Source: Lactuca virosa | Lineage: Eukaryota; Streptophyta; Magnoliopsida; Asterales; Asteraceae | Reading direction: 5' to 3' | DNA length: 64,000 bases | Assembly: GCA_928212115.1 (NCBI GenBank) | Contig: CAKMRJ010005634.1 | Location: 177,037,270-177,101,269 of the forward strand | Shown: positions 46,036 through 57,681 of the stretch, piece after piece | Numbering within the stretch: position 1 is the stretch's first letter | How the letters are laid out: every line of letters begins with the position of its first letter | The notes under the pieces: generated by a model | What the model saw: the letters and a program-made list of their open reading frames with translations, nothing else | Told to the model about the DNA's origin: nothing | Database searches by the model: none | Program-made: the position numbers and the translations under genes

Positions 46036-46038
46036 ACT

Positions 46039-48889
46039 TCTAACATCCCAAAATTCAAGGCCAAAATTTTCGTTTTGATTAAGTTATAATATAAAACCAT
46101 CAGTAATAAAACATTCATATTCATATCTCATGTCAAAAACAAAGTGTCAATAATCAAAGCATTTTATCATAAAACCATATCAGAGTGTAATCCCAAAGAT
46201 CTCATGTGCGGAAAACATAGTGTGATGCGCTGCGATCAAGCCGACTCCTTTCCTTTGAAAACGAGTACCTGAAACCAAAACTGTAAACCGTAAGCATGAA
46301 GCTTAGTGAGGTCCCCCATCATACCACATACCACATAATACCTTCGGTATCTTTCAACCGGTAACTGCCATCGATATCTTTCAACCAGTATCTGACATCG
46401 GTATCTTTCAACCGGTATCCGCCATCGGTATCTTTCAACCGGTAACCAGGGACTATTTCACCCCTACGACTATCATATAATAACAGGATATAATCATACA
46501 GTCAAGCATATCTGGGGTACTGACCTACCCATCGATCCTAACGACCGAGTCAGGGAAGAACTATTCCCTGCTACTACCACTGACACACATTGCATATCAC
46601 ATAAGCATATCCCATAAGCATATCACATAAGCATACCAAGATAATTATCACAAAGACAATTATCTACCAACTACCCCTGTTGGTGGGCCGGCATTGTGGC
46701 CTTAGAGCCACCCCTACTGGAAGGTAACTCACCTCACACTGCTGAAATCCCGTAGACACAATCACACACTGCTGAAGTCCCACAGGCTCAACCCCAGCTG
46801 CTGGATGACAGATTCTCGAACTGCCAACAACAAACATCACCCAATTAATAATTGGGTTCCACTACATAATCATAAGTACGTTCTTTGGGTAATTACCATA
46901 TTACCCCTAGCTTGGCTTATTCAAGCCCAAGGCCCAATCCATAGGCCCAAAGTCCATTAGGAATCAAAGCCCAACACATGGCCCAATTTTCCAAATTATG
47001 CCTAGGCCTATACATGGTCTCATTCTAAGGCCCAACATCATATAATCATTAAGGCCCAAACTATGGCCCATCTATGGCCCAATTTTCCAAATTGGGCCCA
47101 AACCCCTTACATGGGCCTTACCCTAGGCCCATTAATAACGTAATAATCAAGGCCCAATAGAAGGCCCAACAAATACACCCATGTGAAATTAGGGTTTCAC
47201 ATAAAATGACGATTAGGGTTAAGTGTTTCTCACTTAACCCATTAGGGACTTTATCCATTAAGGACTTAATCCATAAGTACATTATTCTTCTAAATAAGTC
47301 ATATGGTGTGATTGGGCTTAATCACACAATTCCATTATTCCAATGGCCCAAAAGTAGGTCCCAATAAATCCAAGCCCATGAATCCAATATTAGGGTTTTT
47401 CTAAACCCTAATTAGGGTTTCCAACCCCATCTTAGCCCATTAGGCCCAATTGACATGTCTTTTAAATCATTTAAGGTTCACTAGACTCATTAAGGTTTCA
47501 CTAGGCCCATTAGTTATCTGTTTGGGCTTTTAGGTCCATTAATCTTTATTAAGCCCATTAGAGTTTATTAGGCCTATTAAGCCTCATTGGGCCCATTAGG
47601 GTTTGTTAGTCCCTTTGTCCAAACATCCAAACAAGTCACGATCCAACAAGGCACACCGCCAACCGACACGACGGCCGGTGGCGGCAGGAGGCGGCAGCCA
47701 CCACCCTAAGGTGGTTGTTTTTTGTTTCTTTCCATTATTCAATTTGTAATTTACACTTTACAATGCTGAAACTCAAAATAAACACATACACTAAACAACA
47801 TAAACACACACACACCCACCCTATGGTGGCCGGTGGTGGTAGAAGGTGGCAGCCACCACCTCATGGTGGTGGCGGTGGCCCTTTTCTTGCTTTTCCGGAT
47901 ATACAAATTACACCCAACACACACACTTCCACAGAAAGCACACCCACGCACATGCCTTGCCCGGAACAGAAGCACATCCACTCTCTTGGTGGCGTTTGGC
48001 GGCAGCAGGGGTGGTTTTACGAGGACAGCCACCACCTCACGGTGGTGGCAGTGATTCCTTTTTGGCCTCCAACCATTCAGCAACACAACACACGCACCCA
48101 TGCGTGAAATAACCCGCGCATCACTGCCATGAACGGATGCGAATTGGCAGCACACACCCGACACAGAAAATGCTGTCACAACCTTCTTCGCGACGAGCAA
48201 CGGTCGGACGCGACAACAGCAAGGCGGCGACGAGCGTAGGCTTGGGCAGCAGCAGATGAGACGTGAAGAGAGAGAGAGAGTGTTTGACCACCCACGAACC
48301 GCAAAAGCACCCACGAACCATATTTCCCGATCTCGTCGTGCCTTCTTTGTCTTCGCCGACGACTGAACATGGCGGCTGCTCCGATAATCCTTCAGTGGTG
48401 GCGGCCGGTGGGAGGCATAAGGGGGGGTAAGGGAGTGACGGTTGCACACCTGGTCCTTAGGGTTAGGGTTACATAACCTTATATACCCGATCCCATTATA
48501 AGAGTTTTCCATAATTACCAAAATGGTCCCTCCAGGTCTAATTAATTTCGAAATAGATCCATATTTTACCTTTTTAACCTCACCCATGTAAATCCCTTAC
48601 AATTTAAGTACACAATTTACCAAACAGTCCCCCAATGTCTTAATTATAACATATTCCGCCCCTCCACCTCATTTCTTTTTTTTTAAATAATTCCCGATAA
48701 TTACCACGGAGCCCCTGTCTTCATAAATATTTATAAAATGAGTCCCAAACTCACGCTTTTAACCCCCAACTTGTAAAAATGTAGCAATTAACTCCTCGAA
48801 CCCAACACCCTGCATATATAATTATTTATTTTAGGCTACCATTCGTCCATTAATTTATTTATTTAACTAATAAATAAACGGGTGTTACA
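46039..48889 (-). repeat. 5' LTR of Gypsy F
   Basis: Matches 39504-42348 throughout with few differences; 2851 against 2845 bp. Its inner terminus is TCTAACATCCC instead of TGTAACATCCC. A TATA-like sequence lies at 48479-48488. Confidence 0.94.
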
Positions 48890-49566
48890 ACTCTCCCACA
48901 CTTAAATTAGATTTCGTCCTCGAAATCACTCCTTACTATTTCTTATATGCCAAACCACTTCTAGTAACGAATTCCTCGCAACAGCATCACATCTACTTCG
49001 TCTGAATCTACTATCTCGAGATGGTCTGATTCCCTGACATACCACTCATATTGATTCATCATCGACGAATCCAGTCCGTTTATCCCTCGACCAACTACTC
49101 AACTTTTAATAGCTCGAAGCTCCCACTATAAAACAGGTTCACGGACCTATTTATCCCTGCAGATCACTTATTCTTGGTCGAGGCTCAGCTAATCCCACTG
49201 GGAGTGACTTGTCACTTCCCAATCAACCAGCTTTTCCGTCCGAACTTGCAACCTATACACAAATACTAATAGTGACAATCGCTGAAACTGTCCGAACATT
49301 GAACTACCTGAAGCAGTATGTTGCCACATGGCTGCTTCCCAACATCTACCGAGACCTAATTGGTCTCAATTTGTTCGCCATTCATCTGAAATATCGGGTT
49401 CTGACCCGGCTGCGGAGCCAAAGGACTCCCACTTAGTCGCCTCACACGGCTCCTGAACGAAATCCTTCTCTGAACTAGTTTCCACTAGTTATCATTCCAT
49501 TGTGGCTCTGACAACCTCCTAATACAACCGATCGGGCCCATGCGTCGAATCCTGACGTCATCCAAC
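48890..49566 (-). repeat. Partial second internal copy beyond the 5' LTR of F
   Basis: Aligns with 42349-43110 in the same orientation, with an internal deletion of about 75 bases after 48968. It should not be present beyond a 5' LTR in a simple element. It ends at CGTCATCC, where LTR E resumes. Confidence 0.88.
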
Positions 49567-51276
49567 AATCTTACATTAGTTGTTTAAACACTAATTATAT
49601 CCATATATGTGTCATTATATTCTATTAGGATCTGTTTGTGCTCAAGACTTCACTTGACACTTAGCATCCTACAACAATCTTACATTTGAATAACTTACTA
49701 CAGGTGAGTTCATACCCCCGTATTTTCATAGTTTTTACTGATTTAGGGGGGGGGATACAAGTCTAACACAAAGTTTTTGTGTTATAAACAAGTGATTTTC
49801 AAATATCTTATCAAAATGAATTTCAGTTATCATCAAACCAAATGGTTTTAAATGATTGTTTCAAAATGACATCAAGTCATCAAAATGGATTTCAAAATAT
49901 CAAACTTCTTTTAAATGTTTTTATGAACTTATATTTTTCCCCAAAAGTCATACTAGTATACATATAATTATATAAATAAGATTTAAAAGATTTAGGACTG
50001 ATAACCCACTTTCGTTCCTTTTCCTTGTTTGGATGTGGGATTACAAGTATCAGTTATTTGTCCGAGTGTCATTTAAATTTTACTTATATATATTTGTATA
50101 TGTATACAAGTATAAAAGTTTGTTCAATTAGTTTCAATTAGCCTTTCTAACAAGTTGAGCAAGGGGTTGCATTCACACTAAGTATCAATACAGAAAGTAA
50201 TTATAAATTATAATAGGTATAATTTATGATTCACAAAACATTAATTCACGATATACTAGAATACATTGTTTTACAAGAACAAAGATTTGATTTAAAACTA
50301 TTCAAGACTATACATTCTTCCAGATACATGTTAAGAATACTAATTCAAGAACATACTATCAGTCATTTATTTCAGAATGATTGAATTTTTCATAACTATT
50401 ATACATGTAACGTTTATATGCTTTTATGAGACAAGTAGTTCAGGTTGTTTAATTCATTTTAAACAACATAGTTAAAAACCTGACATTATAACCAGAATCT
50501 CCAGTCGGGGATCGAAACAATGTGTATATAGATCTATATTGGGATTGAAAACCCCGCACTCGGACTGCTAGCTACAGTCAGGCATACACGCCTGTGAGTG
50601 ACAAATTGTTATCAACATGTTTTCAGCGCACTCATAGCGTTCGGTTAGGCCATCTAGTCAGTATGGCTATAATAACTCACTAAAAGATATTAACAATACG
50701 TTAGTGTATCATTAACTAAACTTATATACTTTTTCAAAGTACTAGTTTACGAGATACAGTTTACAGTAATACATTACAGTTTTCAATAACAGTTGGTGAA
50801 ACCAGATATACTCTCAGATACAAGTTTACAAAAGGATTACAAATACAAGACATTGGTTTACAATTAGAACAGTTTTATACAACAAAAACTACTTTTCATA
50901 TACAGCATAAAATATAGGATTTTCTGGAAACAGTTTACATATTCAAGAAACAGAAAACATTCTTCCAAACATAAATACATATGCACTCACTCAAATTTAT
51001 GTTGATACTCTCTTTTCAAAATTACTTGTATTCTCAGGGAACCAGTAGACAGGGTACACCCCGAGCTTTTGAGAAGATGGAGCTATTTATGTCTTGTCTT
51101 CTTCTTTTGTACAACTATTTAGTTTCAGTATACAATGTTGAAACACATGTAAATATTTATACTTTTTAAATACTATGGTTGTTTGTACTTTGATTACTAT
51201 AATGCATGTGTTGTGATACTACAAATGAAGTCCTCCACCCCCGGACGTTTCCGCCGTCTGGTTTGGGGGTGTGACA
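49567..51276 (+). repeat. Right segment of solo LTR E
   Basis: Aligns with the reverse complement of 12487-13930 in LTR B, including the ACAGGTGAGTTCATACCCC segment and a poly-G run. Very AT-rich; no gene. Confidence 0.9.
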
Positions 51277-52015
51277 TTAGTGACCAATTAGATCTGTATC
51301 CTGGTTATAGGATGGTTGCCATGTTAGTGATCTGTTAGATCGGTATCCTGGATTATAGGATGGTTGCTATGTTAGTGATCGGTTAGATCTGTATCCTGGT
51401 TATAGGATGGTTGCCATGTTAGTGATCGGTTAGATCAGTATCCTGGATTATAGGATGGTTGCTATGTTAGCGTATGACCATTATGTGCACATGTTTGTTG
51501 GTTTGGGGGATTGGGTTGAGGCAGGTCCTTCTTTGTGCTGTTGGCCAAGATACCCAGGGCGGACCGGATAGACTGCAGACCTGGGAGGGAATATAGTCAG
51601 GTCGAAGGCTCGACGAGCGGTCCGGATAGGCTGAAGGCCCTGAGAGGCGGTCCAGACGTTCCGAAGGCTCGGAGAGCGGTCCAGATAGATTGAAGGCCCG
51701 ATGCGGGCGGTCCAGTCAGGTTGGAGGCTCAATATGCATGTTGTGTTTGTTTATATGATATGATTATGATCGTATGACGTTGGTATTTTGGGGGTAACTC
51801 ACTAAGCCTTCGAGCTTACATTTATCGATTATTGTTTCAGGTACTTCTGATGATCGCGGGAAGGCGCAGGCGTGATCGTGCACCTCCTTATGTTTTTATG
51901 ATTTGATTCTGGTAAACTCTGACATTAAACCATTTTAAAAACATGTTTGTAATATTTATTGGTTTTTAAATGACTTAAAAAGTTTTAAATTGGCTTGAAT
52001 TTTATGGATGTTACA
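51277..52015 (+). repeat. 3' LTR of D, third segment
   Basis: Continues the 47-bp array after solo LTR E, then the GC-rich array and the terminal part, ending GATGTTACA. Confidence 0.94.
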
Positions 52016-52348
52016 ATCGTCCTTCTTTCAAATGGTCATAACTTATTTGTTCCAACTCCATTTTCGATGATCCTTATATCCACGGTAAGGTATTTGAGGA
52101 GCTCTACAATCCTATCTAAATATCTTGGACTAAAAACGTCTAGAAAAAAAATCCATATTTTATGCAAGAACCCGGCCTATGACTTTTCCCTTTCTACCAT
52201 TCAGCCCAAAACACAATTCAAGGGTTAAATATCTTAACTAGCATTACCTCCTTCCACAAGGACTAAACTTTGCCTCCTTAAGGCCCAAAGCGTTACACAA
52301 TCGACTTCCGGCCCACGACTCAGAAATGGCAGGAAACATGATGTTACG
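52016..52348 (-). repeat. 3' LTR of Gypsy G, second segment
   Basis: Starts with the duplicated ATCGT and continues the match to the right LTR (56700-57030), up to the purine tract of G. The last base of the GATGTTACA end is changed to G. Confidence 0.92.
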
Positions 52349-53403
52349 ATTCTCCCTCACTTAAATTAGATTTTGTACTCGAAATAAGCTATCGCTTCCA
52401 CTTCATTATGCAACCCCTCACATCAACCAAAGCTAACCGAAAAATAAGCAGATTTGTTCGACTCTAAACCTCCTCGGCCAAACGCCGTCATGCTAATCTC
52501 ACACATAAGTGCACCATTGCGACGAGAACCAACTGGTCACATATGAAACTAGGCCATGCTCCTACTTGGCTCCAACAACCCCGGTTAGCTATCTACCGAC
52601 AACACTCAGGCTTATCCTTGATCCACTAACGACAACGACACTCGGTCCTACCCTCGATCCACTAACCAACAACGACACTCGGTCCTACCCCCGATCCACT
52701 AAACAACAACAACACTCAGGCCTACCCCCTATCCTCTAACCAACAACAACACTCGAATCAACAAGACATAACTGATCCTACCAGGTCTTCGGGCCATGAA
52801 TTAGACCTGCAAGCCCCAATCAAACAAGAACAAACAAGGAAGCCCTCATCACATCCCTCAACCTGGGCTCCTAAAACCCTAGAGTCTCACGCATAAGCAC
52901 GCCTTAAATTTGATGCCACAACTAAAACTAATATGACTTGAAGGGAAATACAACAGCTGGCGATGATTTTGACGCAAAACCGAAAGATTCATCAGCTTTT
53001 CGGAAGTGTTGAACTTAGAGAAATCCAACTGAGAGTCGAAGCTTCGCACAAGGTCTTCCTGCTATGAGGTTCCACTCTCCCTTACTTGAGATATGCTAGA
53101 GTCTGACAACTTCACAATCCTTCGATACCCAGACTAACTCGAACCCTACCACTTGATTCCAACTACTGATATCTACATATGCAGGAGAATCTGAACCCAC
53201 ACAACATTCATAAATTTAAATGTGCATAAAATTGAGGAAAAAGATGATTAATCAATTCATAACAAGAAATCAATTTAAACAAAGCTAAATAAGATAATTA
53301 CATTTAATTGACCATCCAAGATTACAACTAAACTTTGAAACACAATCAGAAATTACAGATGAATACCAATACCACCGCAATTGCTGAATAGAGGTCTGCC
53401 AAC
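52349..53403 (-). other. Non-coding remainder of the G internal region
   Basis: Begins with the complement of a purine tract (52349-52363) and then shows no coding sequence I can identify, although pol should be here. A tandem repeat of 37-bp units with CACTCGGTCCTACCC and GATCCACTAA occupies 52603-52749 (four units). Confidence 0.75.
52603..52749. repeat. 37-bp tandem repeat in Gypsy G
   Basis: Four units of 36, 37, 37 and 37 bases, followed by a 6-base start of a fifth. Units share CACTC(G/A)G, CCTACCC and the AACAACAAC end. Confidence 0.92.
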
Positions 53404-54480
53404 TCAACTCTCGGTCCTGAGGACTCCGGTCATCCCATGACGACCGTCGGGTAACTGCCAAGCTAAGGGTGTAGGATGCAGCACCTCATCGAAAATGAGA
53501 AAAGGACAACGAGCTCTGATGTGGCCTTCGTGACCGTAATGGAAACAAACTCGCGCATGCCGCCTACAATCTCTAAAAAAACGGCCCTCCTCGCCGCACC
53601 TATGACATACAAAATATCTGCACTTCCCCTCCGCTGATCTTGAACTCCGACCGGCGGACTTGAACCGCTTCGTTGTGGGCTGGGACAGAACTAGAGCCCG
53701 ATGTTGCTCCTTCGTCTGGGTTTTTATCTCAATATCTTGTCTCTTCGTGACATTATGAAGCTCAACGAGGGTACTATATCGCCGGGTAGACACAAATTGC
53801 CGAATGTCCGTCTTGAGTATACTCAAACACCGAGTAATTTGAGCCTGCTCTGAAGCAGCAAACTCAGGACTGGAAAAAGCCCTCTTAGTGAACATCTTGG
53901 TGATCTCCGTCACCGACTCGGTCATCTGCCTCAGATCCATGTACTCCTGGGCTAGTTTCTCCGTCTCCACCAGGGGAACATATCTGGTACGGAACATCTC
54001 TCAGAACCGCTCCCAAGTCATCGTAACCCTCTGCTCAGGAGTGTAAGAACTAGTCACCAATCTTCACCAACCCTTCTCCCCCATCCAGTGAAGGTCCAGG
54101 GCGTACTTGACCTTCTGGTCATCCGGACAAGAACATGTGAAGACGCGACCCTTCATGTCAGACAACCATCTTATCGCTACAATCGTGTCCTTGAACTCAT
54201 CAAACTACAGAGGTTTCGTTTTATCGAAGTCCCGGTACTAGAAATCTCTCTCTCCTCGAACCCCTATGGCAATAACTACCACGGTAGGTGCAACAACAGC
54301 AGCCTCAGAAATTTCAGCATAACTATCATCGAATAGCTCGATCATGGCAATGTAGACGAACCCAAACAACTCCGGAGTAACCTCCCTGATCGTCTCAGCC
54401 ACTTCTACAACAATGATCCCACAGATCTCCTCCTTAATCAGACCTACCCTCTCAGTGCTGCCAGCTCCTAATCCTCGAAT
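53404..54480 (-). pseudogene. Gag of Gypsy G
   Basis: The upstream part (54480-54000) is broken by stops but shows LFDDSYAEISEAA, MKGRVFTCSCPDDQKVKYAL and TMTWERF. From 53997 a 197-codon frame is open: MFRTRYVPLVETEKLAQEYM, EITKMFTKRAF, CLSILKTDIRQFVSTRRY and two zinc knuckles (CHRCGEEGRFFRDC, where the His is Arg, and CFHYGHEGHIRARC, where the second Cys is Tyr). It is homologous to the gag of D. Both knuckles are damaged. Confidence 0.88.
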
Positions 54481-54481
54481 A

Positions 54482-54493
54482 ACTCTGATAGCA
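54482..54493 (-). other. Degenerate primer-binding site of Gypsy G
   Basis: The minus strand reads TGCTATCAGAGT, two mismatches from TGGTATCAGAGC, at the expected place three bases from the LTR. Confidence 0.8.
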
Positions 54494-54496
54494 ACT

Positions 54497-57030
54497 TGTA
54501 ACGTCCCATTTTCACAAAAAAACATTTTCATTTTATTTAAGTAGAGCTTCCCTTTTATAAATCCATCTTGAAGAAAACCGTTTATTCCAAATCCATTTAT
54601 TGAAATCAGAGTAATATTAAAACGCAAAATCTTCATTGTTGTTGATGAATGTGTACAATCACCCTTTCGCCTTTGCATGACAACCGAAGATACCCGAAAA
54701 AATAAACAACTGAGTAAGCACAAAGCTTAGTGAATTTACCCTAAAGTAACCCATACAACAAACATACAAGCATGCATCGGATCCACTCAGCCATCGGGCT
54801 AGAATACCCAAGGTTTGTTGGCCTACCGCCTCAACCCAACTGCTCTTCTCGAGCCTCTGTGCCTACAACTTACAGCCGACCCGCACTGGGTATCTTGGCT
54901 TACAACACAAAGCAGGACCACCTCAACCCACTACTACCATATGTCCACATATAAATAATTAGGATCAAGTAGGCACATAATACATGCAAACAACAATCAT
55001 ACAACTCACTACCGCCTACTAGTCCTCACACCACATACTCTCCCGCTACCAGCTATCCTCCATGAAATGCGTAACCATAAGTAACTAGAAGTGGGATAGC
55101 CACCCAAAAAGATGATCCTACTCTAGAGCCACAACCAAACAAGGAACATGCAAGAAAGCCTAGATCAAGAGTTCTCAAGCTATCCTACACAACCACATAC
55201 AGTCCCTAGGGCACTCCACTAGATGATAACCAGCAAGTACAGGTAAACATACAGGTCTACAGATCACTACCGCATAACAACATCCTATATACCAGGATAC
55301 AAATCTAACAGATCACTTTAACATAACAACATACTAAATACCACCAATCCAAGTAATGCATAATCGTATATACTCATAGGTGAGATAGACACCCAGACAG
55401 GTGATCCTACTCTGGAACCCAACCAAACAAGGAATAGGTAAAAGAGCCTAGATCAAGATTCATCAGCCTATCGTACATGTATATATACAGTCCCTATGAC
55501 ATCCTTATACTAAAGATAACCAAAACTAGTGGGTCGACATTGGTGCCATCGATCCACGGGTACAGTGAGGTGAAACTCACCTGAATCGAAGAACCTTGAA
55601 ACACTGTGATATGATCCCTTCTACACTGCTTGCTCCTGCGAATCCACTAACACCTGAACCATATAAAATCTTAATCAATCGCCCAAAATCCTCAAGTTTG
55701 ACCCAAGGTCAAACTTGGTCAAACAGTCAACGGTCAACAAAAGTCAACAAAAGTCAAATTCCCAGGCAGTTGAGTACGCCCATCGTACTCAACGTACGCC
55801 CAACATACACAACCTGATCCCTTTACTTCATTAAGCACTTAATCCCTTAAGGACTTTTCACCCAAACTCAGATCTAACCTCAAAACATTCTCTTAAGTCA
55901 TAAAGTTTCCACCTTTATGACTCTCCATGGCTTAGGAAGGCCCAAAAGCTAAAACTCCAACTTATTAATCCATTAAGACATCACAACTCTTGCATGGGAG
56001 GGGATAGAAGGACCAAGATCATATTTTTATGGTTCCTAATAACTTCATAATGCATAAAGTTTCCACATTTATCCAGTAGAATGGTCCCAACAAACAAGAT
56101 CTAGTCGTTAAGTCTCAAAGGGAGCAAAATGCATCTTTTTCTAGTTAATCCATTAGGTCCAAGTTTCCAACCTTTAGAGCTGAATCAAAATGATGTTTAG
56201 ATGGATAAAGTTTCCAACTTTATCCATAACAAGGTCACAAACTTTCAAGATATAAACTTTATGCACTAAAGTGACCAAAAGTTCATAACATCCAACACTG
56301 GATAGATCTAACAAATACATCATCAAGATTCAAGCTTTATACCTCCAAAAGAAAGATGAATGTGAACAAGGTCCGGATCTCCGGATCTATAAGCTTCAAT
56401 GCAACCAACGCTTCTTCAATGAGATCCTTTTTCTCCAAGGTGCAGCAAGAACACTCCAAAGCACTTAAAAACACCTTCTTTTTGCTCATAAGGCTCAAAC
56501 TAGGGTTAGGTTTTCAAGGGAGGGTGTTGGAGAGGTGGAGGCTGAGAATGTAATGGGTTGGGGGATGTTAAGGAGCTTAAAGAGGGCTTAAACCATAAAA
56601 ATAAGGTTTTGGGAACTGATCGCCTACGCCCAACATACTCCTGGTACGCCCAGCGTACCACGGATGCCTAGTACGCCCAGCGTACACGGTTAAGCCAAAA
56701 CCGTCCTAACTTCAAACGGTCATAAATTCTTTGTTCCAACTCCGTTTTCAATGATCCTTATATCCACAGAAAGGTATTGAGGAGCTCTACAACCCTATCT
56801 AAATATCTTAGACTATAAAGTTCTCGAACAAAAATCTATATTTTATGTAAGAACCCAACCTATGACTTTTCCCTTTCTACCCTTCGGCCCAAAACATAAT
56901 TCAATGGTTAAATCTCTTAACTAACACTGCCTCCTTCATAAGGACCAATCCCCACTTCCTTAAGGACCAAAGCCTTACACAATCGACTTCCGAACCACGA
57001 CTTAAAAATGGCAGGAAACAAGATGTTACA
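54497..57030 (-). repeat. 5' LTR of Gypsy G
   Basis: 2534 bp, TGTAACGTCCC to GATGTTACA on the plus strand. Intact copy of the LTR split at the left. The CCACAACCAAACAAGGAAC motif is kept at 55129-55147 and decayed near 55419. Confidence 0.95.
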
Positions 57031-57681
57031 TTTTTAGAGGCTTGAGGCAGGGGAATCCTATCTCTCCCTTCCATTTTATTGTTGATATAGAAGGCCTTCA
57101 TGTTGCAATGGAGGATGTTGTCGCTAATTGTGTATTTTCATGGTGTTTCTCTGGGTTCGTGTGATCTTTATATTTCTCATCTTTTTATGTGGATGATGCT
57201 TTATTTTTGGGGAATGGAATGAGAGGAATTTTTGTAATATTATTTGAATATTAACTTTCTTTTATATGGTCTTGGGTTTGAAGATTTATCTCTCCAAATC
57301 TAATATATTAGGAGTTTCAGTGGCTTATGAAGAAGTGATTTTATTAGCTTCTTTTACTAGTTGTTCTCCGATGACTTTCCCATTTACTTATCTTGGTGTC
57401 CTACTGGGTGATTCTATGGTGCGAGTTAAATCTTGGAATTTAATTTGAGGCCATATTTCAAAAAGGTTATCTTCTTAGAAGGTGAAATTATTCTCCATTG
57501 GTGGGAGGCTAACCTTAACTAAGTTTGTTTTGGGAAGTTTAGGTAGTTATTATTTTTCGATTTTTAGACTTGCTATGACAATTGGTCAGATTTTGGAATC
57601 ATGTAGAGCTCATTTTTCTCTAGGGTTATGAATGATGACAACATGCATATTTACTAGGTGAAATGGGAGCTTTCTCTTAAT
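57031..57681 (+). pseudogene. LINE ORF2, second half of RT
   Basis: Continues the LINE RT of 26580 after the 30-kb insertion: GLRQGNPISPFHFIVDIEGL, the catalytic FYVDDALFLG at about 57183 (Tyr-X-Asp-Asp), KIYLSKSNILGVSV, FPFTYLGVLLGD and FSIGGRLTLTKFVLGSLGSY. Several frameshifts and stops occur. H interrupts it at 57682, so the end of the LINE is not seen. Confidence 0.88.

Larger units (their letters stand above)
42349..46038 (-). pseudogene. Internal region of Gypsy F with pol remnant
   Basis: Next to the 3' LTR the minus strand has a purine tract (42349-42362). Recognisable pol lies at 44088-43509: FIKFSKCEFWLRGVQSLGHL, DPAKIEAVMQWEIPRSPSEI, SYYRRFIRDFSEIEVPLTRL and LPEGVDDFVVL, the end of a Gypsy RT and start of RNase H. 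I find no intact gag, protease, catalytic RT motif or integrase. The primer site is at 46024-46035. The element is a heavily eroded derivative. Confidence 0.82.
39504..49566 (-). mobile_element. Gypsy F: LTR-internal-LTR-partial internal arrangement
   Basis: Minus-strand element within LTR E. Two LTRs (39504-42348 and 46039-48889) are nearly identical in length and sequence. Between them lies an internal region with primer site and RT fragments. A second copy of the start of that internal sequence follows the upper LTR (48890-49566) and then breaks off. This shape suggests a tandem array produced by unequal recombination and trimmed by a deletion that also took a little of LTR E. Confidence 0.88.
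38736..51276 (+). mobile_element. Solo LTR E, interrupted by Gypsy F
   Basis: Left end TGTAACATCCCG at 38736, right end GGGGTGTGACA at 51276, flanked by TTAGT on both sides (38731-38735 and 51277-51281). The two pieces (38736-39503 and 49567-51276) add up to about 2.48 kb and align in order with the single LTR of Gypsy B (2531 bp). No internal region is left, so this is a solo LTR formed by recombination between two LTRs. About 80 bp seem to be missing at the right edge of F. Confidence 0.9.
28723..52015 (+). mobile_element. Chromovirus D: Ty3/Gypsy element with chromodomain
   Basis: TGTAACACCCC at 28723 to GATGTTACA at 52015, flanked by ATCGT on both sides (28718-28722 and 52016-52020). 5' LTR 28723-30843, primer site, gag, PR-RT-RH-IN, chromodomain, purine tract, then a 3' LTR in three segments (36076-37109, 38372-38735, 51277-52015). 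The three segments add up to 2137 bp against 2121 bp for the 5' LTR, which confirms the two nested insertions. The chromodomain end places it with the Tekay/Del-type chromoviruses. Confidence 0.96.
26581..57030 (-). mobile_element. Gypsy G: chromovirus-type element holding the central nested stack
   Basis: Left end TGTAACGTCCC at 26581, right end GATGTTACA at 57030, flanked by TTTTT on both sides (26576-26580 and 57031-57035). Removing the element and one TTTTT makes the LINE RT frame continuous, which proves the insertion. LTRs are at 26581-28722 plus 52016-52348 (split by element D) and 54497-57030. The primer site near 54482 and gag on the minus strand give the orientation. Pol is absent, so it is a deletion derivative. 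Confidence 0.95.

Noticed and set aside
47751..48587. 278-codon minus-strand ORF in the 5' LTR of Gypsy F
   Set aside because: It starts upstream of the TATA-like site, is frameshifted in the sister LTR (41209-42046), has Cys- and Arg-rich low-complexity sequence from a GC-rich tract, and shows no domain.
57116..57470. Possible host exon with an open frame at 57266-57448
   Set aside because: The frame is LINE RT sequence following the YVDD motif.
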